Position numbers and translations under genes: made by a program. The notes beneath the pieces are model-generated. The model was not told the DNA's origin and did no database searches. It saw only the letters and a program-made list of their open reading frames with translations. Of a stretch of DNA of 64,000 bases, positions 23,305 to 36,527 are shown one piece after another; position 1 is the first letter of the stretch; the number at the start of each line of letters is the position of its first letter. This DNA is from Callipepla californica brunnescens (taxonomy: Eukaryota; Chordata; Aves; Galliformes; Odontophoridae): positions 23,070,437 through 23,134,436 of the forward strand of contig JALIRH010000002.1 in NCBI GenBank assembly GCA_023055505.1, written 5' to 3'.

Positions 23305-26300
23305 ATATAGATATATATATGTGTGTGTGTATGTATATATAATTATATATGTATATATAATTTTTTTTGAGGGAGAGAGAGCAGGCTACCTGTTTTGTAG
23401 ATGTTAGTATTTTTATAGTACTGTACTAAAAATCCAAGAAACCATAATCCCAAACCTTAACTATTAAGTCTAGTCACCATGTTTTCTCTGTTTAGCAGGG
23501 AAATTCATCTATATTCAAGCTCTTCTCATGGCTGTATTACAGCAGAGATGCGTGATGAGCATTTTGTACCTTGACATATACGTGCTTGTTTGCCTCTTCA
23601 GCTTTCAGTCTGTACTGAGAAACTTATTTTTATCTGTGTTGATTTTATCTGTGTGTTAACAGCAACAATCTCAGGGCTATTCCTGAAGCAGAAATTGGAT
23701 TGGCAGTGATCTTCATGTCTACAGAGAGATACTGCAACCCTCAGAGGCAGCCTGGTGACAAAGGTAATTGGACGAAGGGTAGGACTAAGCCAGCAGTAAT
23801 AAAAATGTAACATTTCTTTTTGTACAGGGCATCACGTATAGTAACGCCAAGGTTCTTTTATTTTGCAATACCACTAAAATAGAATGGAGCTGCATGAAAA
23901 ATGTATGCAAATCTGAAAATAGAAATGTTTTTTCAACAGCTTGCTATAAGCTGCATTGAAAACAGTGTGACCTATAGGTATAGATTAAAAATAAATGAAG
24001 AAATAGGAGCATCTCAAGTTCATGTGAAAAACAGACACAGTTAGTTGAAGTTTCAAGGAAAGATACTTTAAAACAGTGATCTGAAGTTGGTTGTTTTAGT
24101 AGCTGCTAATCAATGTGTGTAGTAGTTGTGAATTCTAAGCTATTCTGACTTGTATGAAGAGGCTGGGGTAATACATTAATAGGCTGGTGTTAGGAATCTA
24201 GAGAATAAGAACTAAATTAATTTGTAAAGTCTTGCTTTCTTTGCACACAGAACAATTTGCTTTAGGGAAACCCTTCCCACCCCCACTTCCAGTTCAAAAT
24301 CAACATCGGCACATTTGTGAAAGTAGCAGTATGGAAAATGTAAATTCCGTGTTTTGTCTTGAAATGTAAGTTATATTTGCCAATAAAAGAGCAAGAAGTG
24401 TCTTTGGGAGACAAGAGATTTGGTTTTTTTTTGTTTAATTTTCTTTTCATGCTGCTTCCAAAGCAGTAAGAATGCATTTTGTTTCTATGAAATTGTCAGA
24501 ATTGTGTATAATTTTAGTTTCAGTTCTTTAATATAAAGTGGTAAATCGGGTTGTAAATTCTAAAACTTAAAAGCAAAACAAAACAGAGAAACTACTAAAA
24601 AAGTAATAAACTCCATGAATTTATCTTTACGTATAAGAACCCTGCTTATTCAAAAATGTATTTTGAAGAGAGAAATGTCAGTAAATACCTGAGGTGCAGG
24701 AGGCAAAGGGACGAGGCCAGACTCTTCTCAGCAGTGTGTGGAGATGGCCACAAACTGAAGCATAGAAAGTTCTGCACAAATGTGTGTGGGAACTTCTTCC
24801 CAGTGCAGTGATGCAGCACTGGCACAGCTGCACAGAGAGGTGGTGGAGTCTCCTTCTCTGGAGACATTCCAGACCCGCCTGGACGCCTACCTGTGCAACC
24901 TGGGCTAGGGAGCTGCTTTGGCAGGGGGCTGGACTCCATGAGCTCTAGAGGTCCCTTCCAGACCCTACAATTCTCTGATTCTGAGATTCTTTGAGAAAGC
25001 TATGGCAGTAATACTGACAGAGGCCTGATAAAGGTTTTGATTAACTAGAGCTCTTGTATGAATAATTTATATATGATCTGTTGTCTATCCAGTGGAGTTT
25101 AGAAAACAGAATATATGGATTCTCACATTAAACACTATTAATTAACATAGCAGACATCTGAATAAACTAGGAATGCTGACTCTTGTTTTCCTGTCTGAAT
25201 GATTCAGTTAGGTGAAAGTTAAATTACGTGAACAACTTATGTTTAAAGACTGTATGGTATTTTAAGCTTGCTGTGCTTGCAGTTTATTTTTCAAGGGGGA
25301 ACAAATTCTAGTGTTTGGAGGTGGTCAGAAACTGTCACTTGTATGTTTCAAATCACAGGGATTATAAGCATGACCTCTTCCTGCAATCTTGACTCAACAA
25401 TGGATAGCAAGATACCTTTATCTTGCTCATCTGAATTATAGTAATCATATGAAATCATATAAGATGTGTCAGCTCAAGAAAGAGGCCTTCATGATTCTGT
25501 GGGTTGTCCCTGTATAGGTTACAGTGGCAGGAAAAGGTATATATATAAAAGGTGTTATCCAAAAGGATAATGCTGTCACAGACTTATCAGAATGAGATGC
25601 AGGAAAATTGTAAGGGAACGAGTACTAAGTTGTAATGTAAAAAAGTATCTAGAAGGACAGTGTGACATGAATGTTAAAATAGCACATCTTAGTATCCTTT
25701 ATCTTAGAGAAGACAAGAAGTGAAAGGGCAAACAATATAAAGGACAGTGTATATGTGTTTCTTTTGGTTCTAGGGAGCAAAATTTCAAGTAACTAAACAG
25801 AGCAGCAAGCAGTGTTTTAAGGCACTCCTTTGATGACCTAGTTATAGCCACTTGGCCAAATAAGACATTTATTGTGAGGCATTTTGATAACAGACAGGAT
25901 TTTAGGTTGTTTTTTTAAGGATAATCCCTAGGATAACGATGATGTTAACTGATCATTATAAAAAAGTAAATGTAAACAGATGGTGGACTTTGTGCCCTGA
26001 CAGTTTTGCATTGTGTGACTTATATAATGACAAAATGAATAATTATTTTTCCCTAGTAATTCATTCTTATTTAAGCAACATTCTGTGTCTTAATTCAGCA
26101 GAATATTTAACCAACACCAGACCATAGAATTTGGCCATTTACAAACTGCGTGATTACCATTTTCCTAAAGTCTCACCTGATCAGTTAAGGTAGTAGTGTG
26201 ATAATACATGCAAAGAAAAACATTGTATATTAATCTTTTGATTCTTCTCTTGTGTCGATCTTGCAGCTGTAATGAGAAGCACTGCATCAGGAGCAGGGCC

Positions 26301-29300
26301 AGACATTTCTCAGAGTTTGGCTGTGGATGAAACAATAATGCCAGCTGCTGCCACAGATAACAATGCATTATATGTGGCTGATACAGAAATAGAAGAGCAG
26401 ACATGGTAAAGTATGCATGGAAGTAGTTTCTGAGCTGAAACTTGCAAATAAAGTACTATCTTGTGGTAGAGGAACTTCATCAGTGCCATGGCAGAGGCCC
26501 ACAGTGTTCAAAATGGCACTTCATAAATTGCTTTCAGTTGTCTGCAGTGAGCTAATTTCTGCTTTCAAGTGGTAAATAACAGTATGGAACAACAAATAGG
26601 AATGTAGATGTTGGATATCTGTCTGTCTTAACTGTAGTCAGAATTTTTAAGCCATTTTGCAATAATGAAAAGTAAATACTATAGCAGATTTTAAAACATC
26701 AGTGGTTAGCACAAACACATTGTTTATAAGTATGTTCAAAGTACAAGTCAGTTTCTAAAAAGCAATATTATGCAGCAGTGTATCTCTGTGGTAACTTTTT
26801 TTGTTCACCTAATACATATTTTTTTCTCTCAGCTATAGTATGGAGATAGAGAAGAAGAGAGAAAAAGTGGCTTTCCAGCACACTGCTGTGAAGGAGCAAC
26901 CTAGCACAAGTGGCACTGCAAATGCAGGAACATTGATATCTGGAGCAAACAGAACATCTGGGTTTAGTCAAAAAAATAATCAGCTCTCTCCGTCTAAAAT
27001 TTTGGAGGTTAATAAACCTAGAGAATGCACTTCACGTCAGCAGTCTAATTCAATTACAAATTACTTCCATGTCGCTAGGAAAAGGTATGTTCTTGGCACT
27101 ACTTCCCTTATTGTTATGTTATTGCTTTTTCTGCATAACTCAAGCGATGTGTATTTTATTCAAAATAGAATTAGTGAAAAGGTAATTTTTAGATCAGCTT
27201 CTGAAAAGGGAAAGGTATTTCTCAAAGGTATTTACATTCAAACTTCACAGTACCATCTTTGAAACCCCAGGAAGCTGTTATGTTGCTGATGCAGCTAATC
27301 GTATTCAAAGACATTATTGTAATGGTTTGGTTTTGTTTGTTTTTTACTTCTGTAATTACTTTATGGCTAAGGGAAAGAGCTGAAGAAGGAGAAGAGACAT
27401 CTGCACCCAAACTAGCAAAACTGGAGAACAGGATGTTGCCTCTTTCCAAGTGCACTGATTCCTCAGCTTCATCAACATGGAACAGTGAACCAGAGCAGCA
27501 TCGAAAGGGAAATAACATCCAGCTTGGAAGGGGAAGTGGTGAAGTAGCAAGCGATAAAACTGACACTAACATTACTTTCGGTGAGAATCCTGCCCCAAAG
27601 AAAAGAAAGGAGTTAGGTGATTTATCTGAAGATGTAGAGACACTAGAGATTGTGTTTGAAAGCAGGGATCTAGACTGGGAAAAGCAAACGGCAAATGGTG
27701 ACCAGGAAGCTCAGAGCAATAAACGAAAGAAGAGATGTCTGGAAACCAAAGGCAGCAGAATGGAAGAAGTAAAAGCAAAGCAGAGAGAGGAGAATGAAAT
27801 GTTGGTAAGTTATGTTTTTCTCACATGCCTGATCTTGAAGTTTATGATTGTATTTGAAGGATGCAAACGGCTCCTTTAAGTCTAAGAAAAGTTGTTCATG
27901 CAGTTTTACACCAATCTAATTTTATTTTCATTTTGGCAGTTTCATTGTGAATTAACTCTTGTATTCAGGCGTTTTTCCTCTCTTTTTGCTTCAAGTAGTG
28001 CGGGCAGAATGGCAGAATATGTCAGTGAGCCAATAACTTCTCATGGTGTGTGTTGTTGTGTTAATTGTATTGTTAATATAGGTGAAAAAATAGCATGAAT
28101 TTTCTGAAGAAATCTTATCGTGACCTCTTCTGTTGAACACCACAGTAGCATCCAACATCTTTCAATTCAGGATTTCTCACTGTGACACGTGGAAGATCAT
28201 TAGAATTCCTGTATGAGGCAATTCAAACTCTCAATGCCCATTAAAAATAAATAAAGTAATGCCATGAAGGAGCGTATACAGAATGCCTGGTTAAGTATGG
28301 ACAGACTCAAATTCACATTTTAGAAGTTGTTCAGAAGTTCTGAAAACACACCACTTGAAGAAAGATCCAGGTGGCAAAATGTGGCTCCTGTTAATATCTT
28401 GTAATGAGATGCCAGACTTCAACTCTGGAAGTGCCAGGATTTGGGTTTGGATTTGTACAGCTTCATCATAGTGTAAATACTCATTTCATATTCATTCCCC
28501 AGTGTGAAAGCTGATGAGCCCTGCAAACATAACTTAAAATTTAATCTAGAAGCCACGTAATTTTAAAAGCTGTTGAAGTTTTTATTCTTTTTCTTTGGTC
28601 TAAATATTTATATTTGATTGAAAGTGCTTATTACCCTGTAAAGATCAGAAATGCAAATCAGACTAGAGAAGAGGAAGAGGACAAGATTGGAGATGTTATT
28701 TTCATCATGAAGTCGCTTATCTTTGTTTTTTTCAGTTCTTTTTGTTTGGTTTTTTTTTCAGAGTAAGATATTTTTGTAGGAGAGATGTAGAAGAACAGCC
28801 ACTTTATTGGGGAAAAAAAAAAGAGAAAACAGGAACAAGAAAATAAAAAAGATTTTTCTTCCATTTTAAAAGTTTTAGAGGTTACTGTCCAGCAAATTCT
28901 TAGACAGTATAGGCAGTGTTTAAATGCTGTAAGGATAAAATGCACAATTGAATAGCTGGAGTTTTTCAGAGTCACAGAACTTTAGGGTCTGGAAGGGACC
29001 TCTAGAGCTCATGGAGTCCAGCCCCCTGCCAAAGCAGCTCCCTAGCCCAGGTTACACAGGTAGGCGTCCAGGTGGGTCTGGAACGTCTCCAGAGAAGGAG
29101 ACTCCACCATCTCTCTGTGCAGCTGTGCCAGTGCTCCGTCACTGCACTGGGAAGAAGAGTTTGCAGGACAGCATTATCAGTCATGCATCCATAGTTGATA
29201 CCAGCTTAGTGCTTTTCTCCAGATACTCGAGATTGCTTCTGTGAGGTCTGAATTTTGAACTTCAGTATAATTTTATAGTTTTGTTTTTTTTTTAATGTTT

Positions 29301-32300
29301 GTAGCTGGCACATTTTAAAAGACAGGAAGTAATCTAATTGTAGAGTTTTTTTCTTTATTTTGTTTCTTTGGTTTATTCTATTAGAGATGAGGCACTTTTG
29401 AGCCTGACTGTACTGAGAGTCTGAAATAGTTGCTTGGAATAGTCTTAGGAATTTTTTTTTGTGATCTAGGAAGTTTTGCTTATCTGCTCTTACAGAGTCA
29501 TAAGGGAAGAAGATTTCTATGTATAACTAAATTGTTCTTTTATCATTTTAACTATGCACCCTAAATTTTTGCTGAAGAAAGGTATTCTGATAGATGTGGA
29601 TGCCCCCTCCCTGGAAGCATTCAAGGCCAGGCTGGATGGGGCTTTGAGCAACCTGGTCTATAGGGAGGTGTCCCTGCCTGTAGCAGGGGGTTGGAACTGG
29701 ATGATCTTAAAAGTGCCTTTCAACCCAAACCTTTCTATGATTCTGTAATTCGTTAACAAAGACTTATTTTATTCAGATAAATCATATTTTCAGTGAAAGA
29801 GGAAGGGTTCACAATAAAGCCCCACAGGCATGTTACCTGTTTAAGCTCAGAAGTACTTTGCTTGTCTGACAAGAAAAAGGTGGGTAACTGACTTAAAATC
29901 TACAGGGTACATAAAGCTGACCTGATTTTCTTCAACCACTGAAAGCCATTTAGAAAAAGCAAAGCAGATTTAACGTTTGAGATGAAAGCTACCACCAGAA
30001 TTCTTTCCTGTCCTAGCAGTGAAATTTATTTTCTACATGTGCACACTTCAGTGAAATATCAAATGGTACTGTTTATCATATTAATGAGCTTCTAAAGTGT
30101 TTTGTAGAGTTTGGCAGGACTTTGAAGATGTGGACAGAACATTTGCTACTTGTGTAAGAAAAAAAGACATCAGCAAAAGGTTCTCATTTATAACTCAAAC
30201 CAGATTTGTTACAGTGTACAAAAAATCACATGATTTTCTAAGTATTGTGTGCTTCATTACAATTTATTTTCTATCTGTTTATATTGATCTAAACATAATT
30301 ATTCCATAATATAAGGAAGAAAGCAATATTATCTAATTGTTATTATAATTTTTGTTTAATTCCAACATTTGATCAATAGAGAGAAGAGGAAGTTGGATCA
30401 GTTCCGACTCCAGAAAGGAAAAGTGAGATCAAGGAAGAATCGTCGGTCTCAGCAAGAAGCAAATTAATTGTAAGCGTCAGACTTTGAGAGTTGTTAAGGA
30501 AGTACACGAAAGTCTTGCAGTTAAGAACGTAATACTATCAAATCATAATTCAGGGCAAGGAAACTCAGAAGATAGAATTCTGGAAGTAAATTTGAGTAGT
30601 ATTGACAAACTTAATGACTGTGTAAAGGCAAAACTGTAGTTTATGTTTGCATAAAGTCTTTTTTTTTTCTTAATGGATATTTAAGATGACTGAGATTACA
30701 GAAACCTAGTGTAATTGTATTATCTTTTCGATGTGGTTAATACTGGTACTGATGTTTATGTTAGGTAACTACTTGAAGACCAGACAAGAATGGGATCTCC
30801 TTGGCTTCTGTAGGGAGTTCAGAACTAAAATGAAACAGATGGACCATTGGGGAAACAGATGTAATATACAGCAGTTAATAGTAAATAGCATACCAACTGT
30901 TATAGGTGAGATTACTGTGGGAGGATGAATTAATGAGAGAGGAGAATAGCTGGAAATGGCAGTAAGGCAGAAATGGAAAGATTCTGTAGAGAGAAGAGTG
31001 TAGTTAGCCCACAAACAGCAGGATTTTATTCTGTTTTTTGGGGCATGGGTATGCAATACAATTCAAGAAGAGGGGATGCTGTGCAAGTATACCAAAGTGC
31101 AGGATCATCTTAGCTTAAGGAACTTATATTACAATGAAATAGCAGTGCTGTATCTGGGCTAGAGCTGTCCCTGAAGATATTGTAAGCCTGTGTAGTTGTC
31201 TTCCAGTCAGACTTCATTTTTAATGCACATAGATCTAACTCCAAGCTGCAAAGTATGCATTCAGATTTGCTGACATATGAGTGTTTGCATGTACAAAATA
31301 AAGTTGCTTCATTTAACAGATTCAGTTGATTGTGACAAAATTGGTCTAAAGTTAAATCCGTAGGCCAGAGTTAAGCTGAAGACATTCTACTTGTTCTCCC
31401 TTGGAGTTTCTGTTAGAATAAACAATTGAATTAGTCCAGGTTAGAGGCAGAGTGAAGAAGAATATTCTTAGACAATAGCTACGTTACAAAAAGAGGATAT
31501 ATGTCCTAGTAAAATGAAGTGCTCTAACCTCACAAATATGACTGCAGTTTTTAATAATCCTGTGCTTTCAACAGATGTAAATATGTGAGAAATGAATTCA
31601 CGCAGCATCGGTCTCCAATGGTAATACATGAGAAGGCTGTGAGAGATACATCTTATGTCAGTTTATACACTTAAAGCTCTCCTTTCTTTTTCTTCCCATA
31701 TGAGAACCACAACAAAATTGAAGATGACTCCAGCAATCTTCCTAGCAAACTTCTGTTGGTTGAATTTAGATCACTGGTTGTCAGCTGTCCAAGACCAAAG
31801 AGTCCGACCATTAGAAGTACCCGATGCAGGGGACAGAACAATTTCAAAACGTTTAGAAAGGTGTGTATTTCAAATGGTCACAAGATGGCACTGTTTAAAA
31901 CGATTGGAAGTATTTCCTTAATGCTGCAGAAATATTCCTTAATACTGTAGAAAAAAATATTCTGAATGTTTTTTAATTGGTAATAACCACAGAAAACTGA
32001 ACAGGTTTGGTATCATACTATATTATTACCAAGTATTTTTCTGACTGACCAGAAAGTACTAAATTGATGAAGGTTCTTTTGATCCTTGTCATTTCTTCCA
32101 GGCTGCCACTTAGATTCTAAGTCGCTAAGTGATGCCAAATGTAACTTTAGTACAAGTGTAATTGGAGGTTGTACCTCCAGAAGTTTGCAATTAAGCTTCT
32201 CCAGAGAGCACGTGCTGATTCTGAATCTTGCATTTTAGAAAATAACATTTGAAGTGCTATGTGGAACTTAATTATTATCTCATTTTTGTAAGACTACTGC

Positions 32301-35300
32301 TTGCTTGGCTCCTGACCTTTAAGGAAATCCTTAAAGGTCATCCGGTGTAAAAGTACCTCTTTATATTAAAAATAAGTACATCTATACTTGTGTATTTACT
32401 GTAACTACTTCTAGTGGCATACATGGTTTAAGATCACTGGAATTGCGTTTCAGTAAAATATAATAATGTCCATCAAATAATGCAATTTCCAGCTATCTGA
32501 GAGTAAGCAGTCATTTTAGATAACATTTCATATTTCTGATAGTATTTTTATTGCCATCTTTCTGTAATAGATGCTTTTGTATTTTGATGTAAAATAAAAA
32601 TCTGTCAGTATAGATCAGTTTATAATGTTTTCAAACTTCATTTAATACGTATCATATTTATTCAGATTTTTTTTTGTTTCCTTTTGCAAAGGGGGGGACT
32701 GAATAGCTTGCAATAAATACTTTCCTCACTTCAGTCTCATTTAAGTTTAATGTCTGATGAATGTTATTCAAAGCCTGACTTTCATTGCTGACAGACCTTT
32801 TTCTTGCATTGTGCTTGCCTTGCATATTAACTCAAAGAGTTTATTGTCTCTAGGTCCCTTATCCAGGTGCAGGACAACTTCCATACATTATTGGAGGATC
32901 GGATTTGGTTGCTCACCAAGCTAGAAAGAATTCAGAGCTAGAAGAGTGGTTAAGAGAAGAATTGGAGGTAAGGAATTTTTTTTTCTTGAGGATGAGCAAA
33001 GCCAAAACTTAACTCCTGAAAAGTGGTCATATTGATCTATGTTCATTTCTGGAATACTTGACAATTTTCCTTTTGAATCTAATCTCAGCCAATTATCTGT
33101 TACACACGCGTTAGCAAAGTTACTGAAAGCCAGAGGTCAGAGGTAAGGCTTTTTTCTGCTGATTGTTTGAATGCATTCTGCGTTAAGAATTCATATAATC
33201 ATTAATAGCTATTTAAATCAAGATAAAGAGTGATTTTTTTTTTTTTAATAACAAAAACAAGCAGGCTGCTAAGTTGTGGTTCCTACAGATGTGACAGAGA
33301 GGTGGGAAGGACTACTGTGTAGTAGTCTTTGTTTAAATTGTTATAAAGTGCAATTGATACTGTGTTCTCTTGAACAGAACAGAAAATACCTGAGTGAAAT
33401 TCTGTTGCAATTTACTAATATACTGAGAAGTTTTATGCTTTTTTCCCCTCTTTATGTAGAAGCTATGTTTTTATCACAGCACTTCACCAGCACTTTCATT
33501 TTGCAGTAGTTTCTTAAAAAGTACTTGCTGATGGTGCTTACTTTGGTTCTGCGGGCTGATCAAGATCCCATTGCTTACCTCTTCAATTTTTTTTTATGTC
33601 CCTGAATGTAGATAATGCTGATTAAAATTTCTCTTACACCCCAATAATCAGACAAAATTTCCCCAATTCCTATAATGCTTTAAAAAACAAGAAGCTAATT
33701 TTTGAACAAATCGCAGACTAATCTGCTAGTTAGCAGCAGTAACCAGCCATGACTAATGGAATTATAGAGTCCATAGTGAGCTTAAGTCTTCATGGGAAAA
33801 TCTATGGTAGTGGAGGAATACATTGGTCTTTGTTACCTTCATCCTTAATGTGTAATATTGAAAACTCTCATTTTGTCAGGAACAGAATCGACGTGCAAGA
33901 GAAGAATCACTTGCTGATGATCTCTTTAGGTAAGAGTTTTATATTTATGTTTAGAAAAAGTGTATATTTCATCACGTCTTGGGTTTGTTTTTTTTTTATT
34001 TTTGGACAAACCAATTCTGCAAAATTCTGCTTTGCCTGTTTTCAAAATCTCATGTATTGCCATGTATGGAATTATACTCAAGGTAACTTTCATTAATTCT
34101 TCTCATTTTTTTTTCTTTAATGCCTTAAAATTCCACTTTTCTTCAGAATTACCATAGTATTTTAATGAGAACATTCTCCAACAAGAACACTGCCATTTTC
34201 TGTCTAATGTCTTAGTCCTGTGTGGAGCCAGAAGGTGAGCTTTTGGTGATCCATGTGGGCCCCTTTCACCTCCTCAGAATATTACGTGGTTCTGTGGTTG
34301 ATTATTTACAAAGATTGGAAGAGATTTCCAGAGCCAGGCCCTGCGCTGTTAACGTTTGCCTGATGAAACAGTTTGGCGTTAGATTTAAGCCACTCATCTG
34401 AATTCCTGAGAAGCAGCTCTGGAGTTTGCAACTCTAATGCTAGCCATAGGACTTATCTGTCTTGTGCCGAGGGAACTAAAGCAATAGACTGGTAGTTCTG
34501 TGAAGGAAGTGATCGGTGGAGTGATCTTTTTTGATCTTTGAAGTAATGACTCCCAAAATCTAAGACAGAGCTTAAAAAATATATAAATACATTTAAATGC
34601 TACATTTTCTGTGCTTTTTTGCCATAATTCATTATATTTACTTCTAAAACGTATCAGTGATTTTCTTTCATTATCCCTTCTTTCAGTTGTTTACCTGATC
34701 CAAAATATCATGATTAATTTGGACCTTTCAAAAGGAGTGGAAAATCAGATAATTCACGTGTGTTCATGCTTAGAAAAGTTTTGACCTGAGCTCCGGTTTA
34801 TTTAGGATAGTGGCACGTACAGAAGCTTCCAAAAATACTCAAACACGTAGTTTAATGTTCAGCAGATCGCAGCCTACTTCTAATTTTGTCCTTTATCCTG
34901 AGCAAAACCAGTTGGAGTGATGCTAATGTTAACAGCTGCAATTTCCCCCTGAAAATTGCATTTGAAGGTGAAATTAGAAACAGTCGTGCTCCAAGGTAGA
35001 AATGAGTTGGAAAGAAAATCTGTACCTTCATCTACTTCTGATTCAGTACAGAGAGAAACAGGGGAGGAAGGGAAGGAAATATCTTTCTGCTAAGGCTACA
35101 GATAAGTGGATTATGCTTGGAAACACTCTTTGTGCCCTTCATTCCCTATTCCCGGCAAGGTCCTTTGTTTCTTTTTATGTCCATGCCAGCAGTGGGATCT
35201 TTGTAGCTTTCTTTCCAGTCTGAGCCACTGTAGAGTTTCCTTTCTTAGGCATTGCTGTTTGATTTCTTTCTGTCTGGAAGACATGATTTGTTTAACATGA

Positions 35301-36527
35301 AAAATGGCTGAAGGTGAGATTAAATAGAGAGGTGTTTGTGATGGTCAGTGTCAGCTTCTTCATAGGCAGTCACAGATGGAACTGAAGCTGGGACCCTCTG
35401 CCGTCAGGAATGTCTACTCTGGTTTTATCTGTTCTTCAAGACCCCCAAATATGATTTGGTTTCTAGGACATCCTCAAATGTTAGAACTGATTTGGAGCAG
35501 TGTTATAGCAATGAAGTCAAATAAATATTATGAGACTGAGTGTAAGGATAGCAGAGCTTTAATTATTTTCTTAGTTCTCTTTGAAGAAGCAAGCAGTCAC
35601 CGTGTGTCTTCTAAGACCTGTCCATTTTAGAAGAAAAGCATATGTGGTGGAGAAGGTTATGTTTGTCCAAATGAATGTCAATGTATCAATATGCGTACAA
35701 ACCATTTCATGTGTTAGAGCAGTGACTCCTGTAATAGCTCTGCAGTTATATGGTGATGTAATTTGGCTCAGAAGTTGTGGCATTTTCCAGCCTAAGCAAA
35801 AAAAGTCCTGATGAATGAGCTCAGAATTAGAGGAAGTAAAACTGCCTGCTCATTTGTTGTGTCTGTAAGTTATTCATGCATGAGTACAAAGCATATTTGG
35901 ATTTCAAAGGAGTGATATGGGATGTGGGGAGGTGAGGCACAAACGGAGAAAAAGAAGGCCAGGGGGTATAGCACATGAAAATCACAAATGAATTGCTGTA
36001 ACTCAGAAAATGATTTTTTATCCAGAATGTAGATGATATTAAGTTAAAAGTTGATCAAAAGCTATATGAAGGAGAAGATAAAGCAAGGAATTCTGTGTGG
36101 GAGTAGGAGGCAGCAGAAGGTTTTTTGGCCGTATGTTTGTACATTGCTGTGAAAGTACAGTATCCTTTCTTCCCCCAGCCTCTGGATTTTTGCAAGGTGT
36201 CTCAGTAATACTTTGATATCTTATGGACTTGGAGAATCTTGCTTACAGAGATTTTGAGTAGCTGGGAAAGTAGCTAGGGAAGGCTCTTATTCCTGGTTCA
36301 TACACAGCTTTAACTTCTGCATCCTTCAGTCGAATTGTGGCGGCCGTAGTTAATCACAGAAGGGCAGCCTGGGAGAGGGCTGAACACTGCCCAGCCCCTT
36401 ATTATGGACGTATCATAAAATCATTTGCATCACATATCTAAATATCATGGAGCCGTACTTATTTGAGGCAACTTGTTGTTGTTGTTGTTGTTGCAGGTAT
36501 GATCCTAATGTGAAGAGGAGAAGATAA
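14431..36527 (+). CDS. NBN: Nibrin (NBS1), MRE11-RAD50-NBN complex subunit (16 coding exons)
   Basis: Nuclear subunit that brings MRE11-RAD50 to DNA double-strand breaks and recruits and activates ATM. Exons: 14431-14461, 15681-15814, 16295-16440, 17289-17448, 18879-18982, 22067-22184, 22453-22643, 23663-23763, 26267-26405, 26833-27084, 27372-27804, 30380-30469, 31705-31860, 32854-32967, 33880-33929, 36497-36527. All are GT-AG with consistent phase; total 749 aa (human 754). The FHA domain comes first, with GRKN at 25-28 and SRSH at 40-43 (phosphopeptide pocket). Tandem BRCT domains follow at about 105-325. The middle is low-complexity and charged (exons 10-12), with a KKRK cluster. SQ sites at Ser274 and Ser343 match the two known ATM target sites of the human protein. 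The MRE11-binding part is in exons 13-14 (PYPGAG, IIGGSDL). The C terminus, [19 protein letters not shown], is the ATM-binding tail. Exons 10-11 are the least conserved and their borders the least certain. Confidence 0.97.
15548..15602. repeat. Small local tandem duplication in NBN intron 1
   Basis: The segment 'cttaacaggtactta' is repeated directly, with further partial copies of 'acttaacaaact' on both sides. It ends about 80 bases before the exon 2 acceptor. Confidence 0.75.
19391..19680 (-). repeat. CR1 LINE fragment
   Basis: Reverse-complement CR1 in NBN intron 5: 'agtcatagaactgtaaaatc', then 'aagtccaaccatcaatccaa', 'gggttggggattccaccact' and 'atcttgaggtcat'. Diverged. Confidence 0.8.
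20155..20350 (+). repeat. CR1 LINE, 3' part of the ORF2 region
   Basis: Diverged sense CR1 in NBN intron 5 ('aatgtgctcttgcagccaat', 'ggtatcctgggctccaacag', 'catctggagtactacatcca'). The usual tail is missing. Confidence 0.7.
22915..23128 (+). repeat. CR1 LINE 3' end
   Basis: Sense CR1 in NBN intron 7: 'gtggtcaggcactggaatgg', 'gttggactagatgatcttgt', ending in two near copies of an eight-base unit ('tctatgaatctatgaat'). Confidence 0.9.
23271..23369. repeat. (TG)n/(TATG)n/(TA)n compound microsatellite
   Basis: A run of TG dinucleotides passing into TATG and TA units and closing with a T-run, in NBN intron 7 about 300 bases before exon 8. Likely length-variable. Confidence 0.92.
24695..24990 (+). 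repeat. CR1 LINE 3' end (shared subfamily)
   Basis: Sense CR1 in NBN intron 8: 'gaggccagactcttctcagc', 'tggtggagtctccttctctg', 'aacctgggctagggagctgc', ending in 'acaattctctgattctgaga'. It shares nearly the same sequence with copies at 28968, 43406 and 60434. Confidence 0.92.
28968..29162 (-). repeat. CR1 LINE 3' end (shared subfamily)
   Basis: Reverse-complement copy of the 24695 type in NBN intron 11, truncated after 'gcactgggaagaagagtt'. Confidence 0.92.
29590..29750 (+). repeat. CR1 LINE 3' end
   Basis: Sense CR1 in NBN intron 11: 'gtggatgccccctccctgga', 'gcagggggttggaactggat', ending in 'ctatgattctgtaattc'. Confidence 0.92.
32313..32340. repeat. 28-bp perfect palindrome (13-bp arms, 2-base spacer)
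   Basis: TGACCTTTAAGGA, then AA, then its exact reverse complement. In NBN intron 13. The arms end in TGACCT and AGGTCA, nuclear-receptor half-site sequences facing outward. Confidence 0.95.
36474..36494 (+). repeat. (TTG)n repeat forming the last NBN acceptor tract
   Basis: Seven TTG/GTT units run directly into the CAG acceptor of the final NBN exon (36497). They take the place of an ordinary pyrimidine tract. Confidence 0.9.

Noticed and set aside
27259..27879. 206-codon open frame taken as a separate gene
   Set aside because: The middle (27372-27804) is NBN exon 11 with clear splice sites. The two ends are intron read-through.
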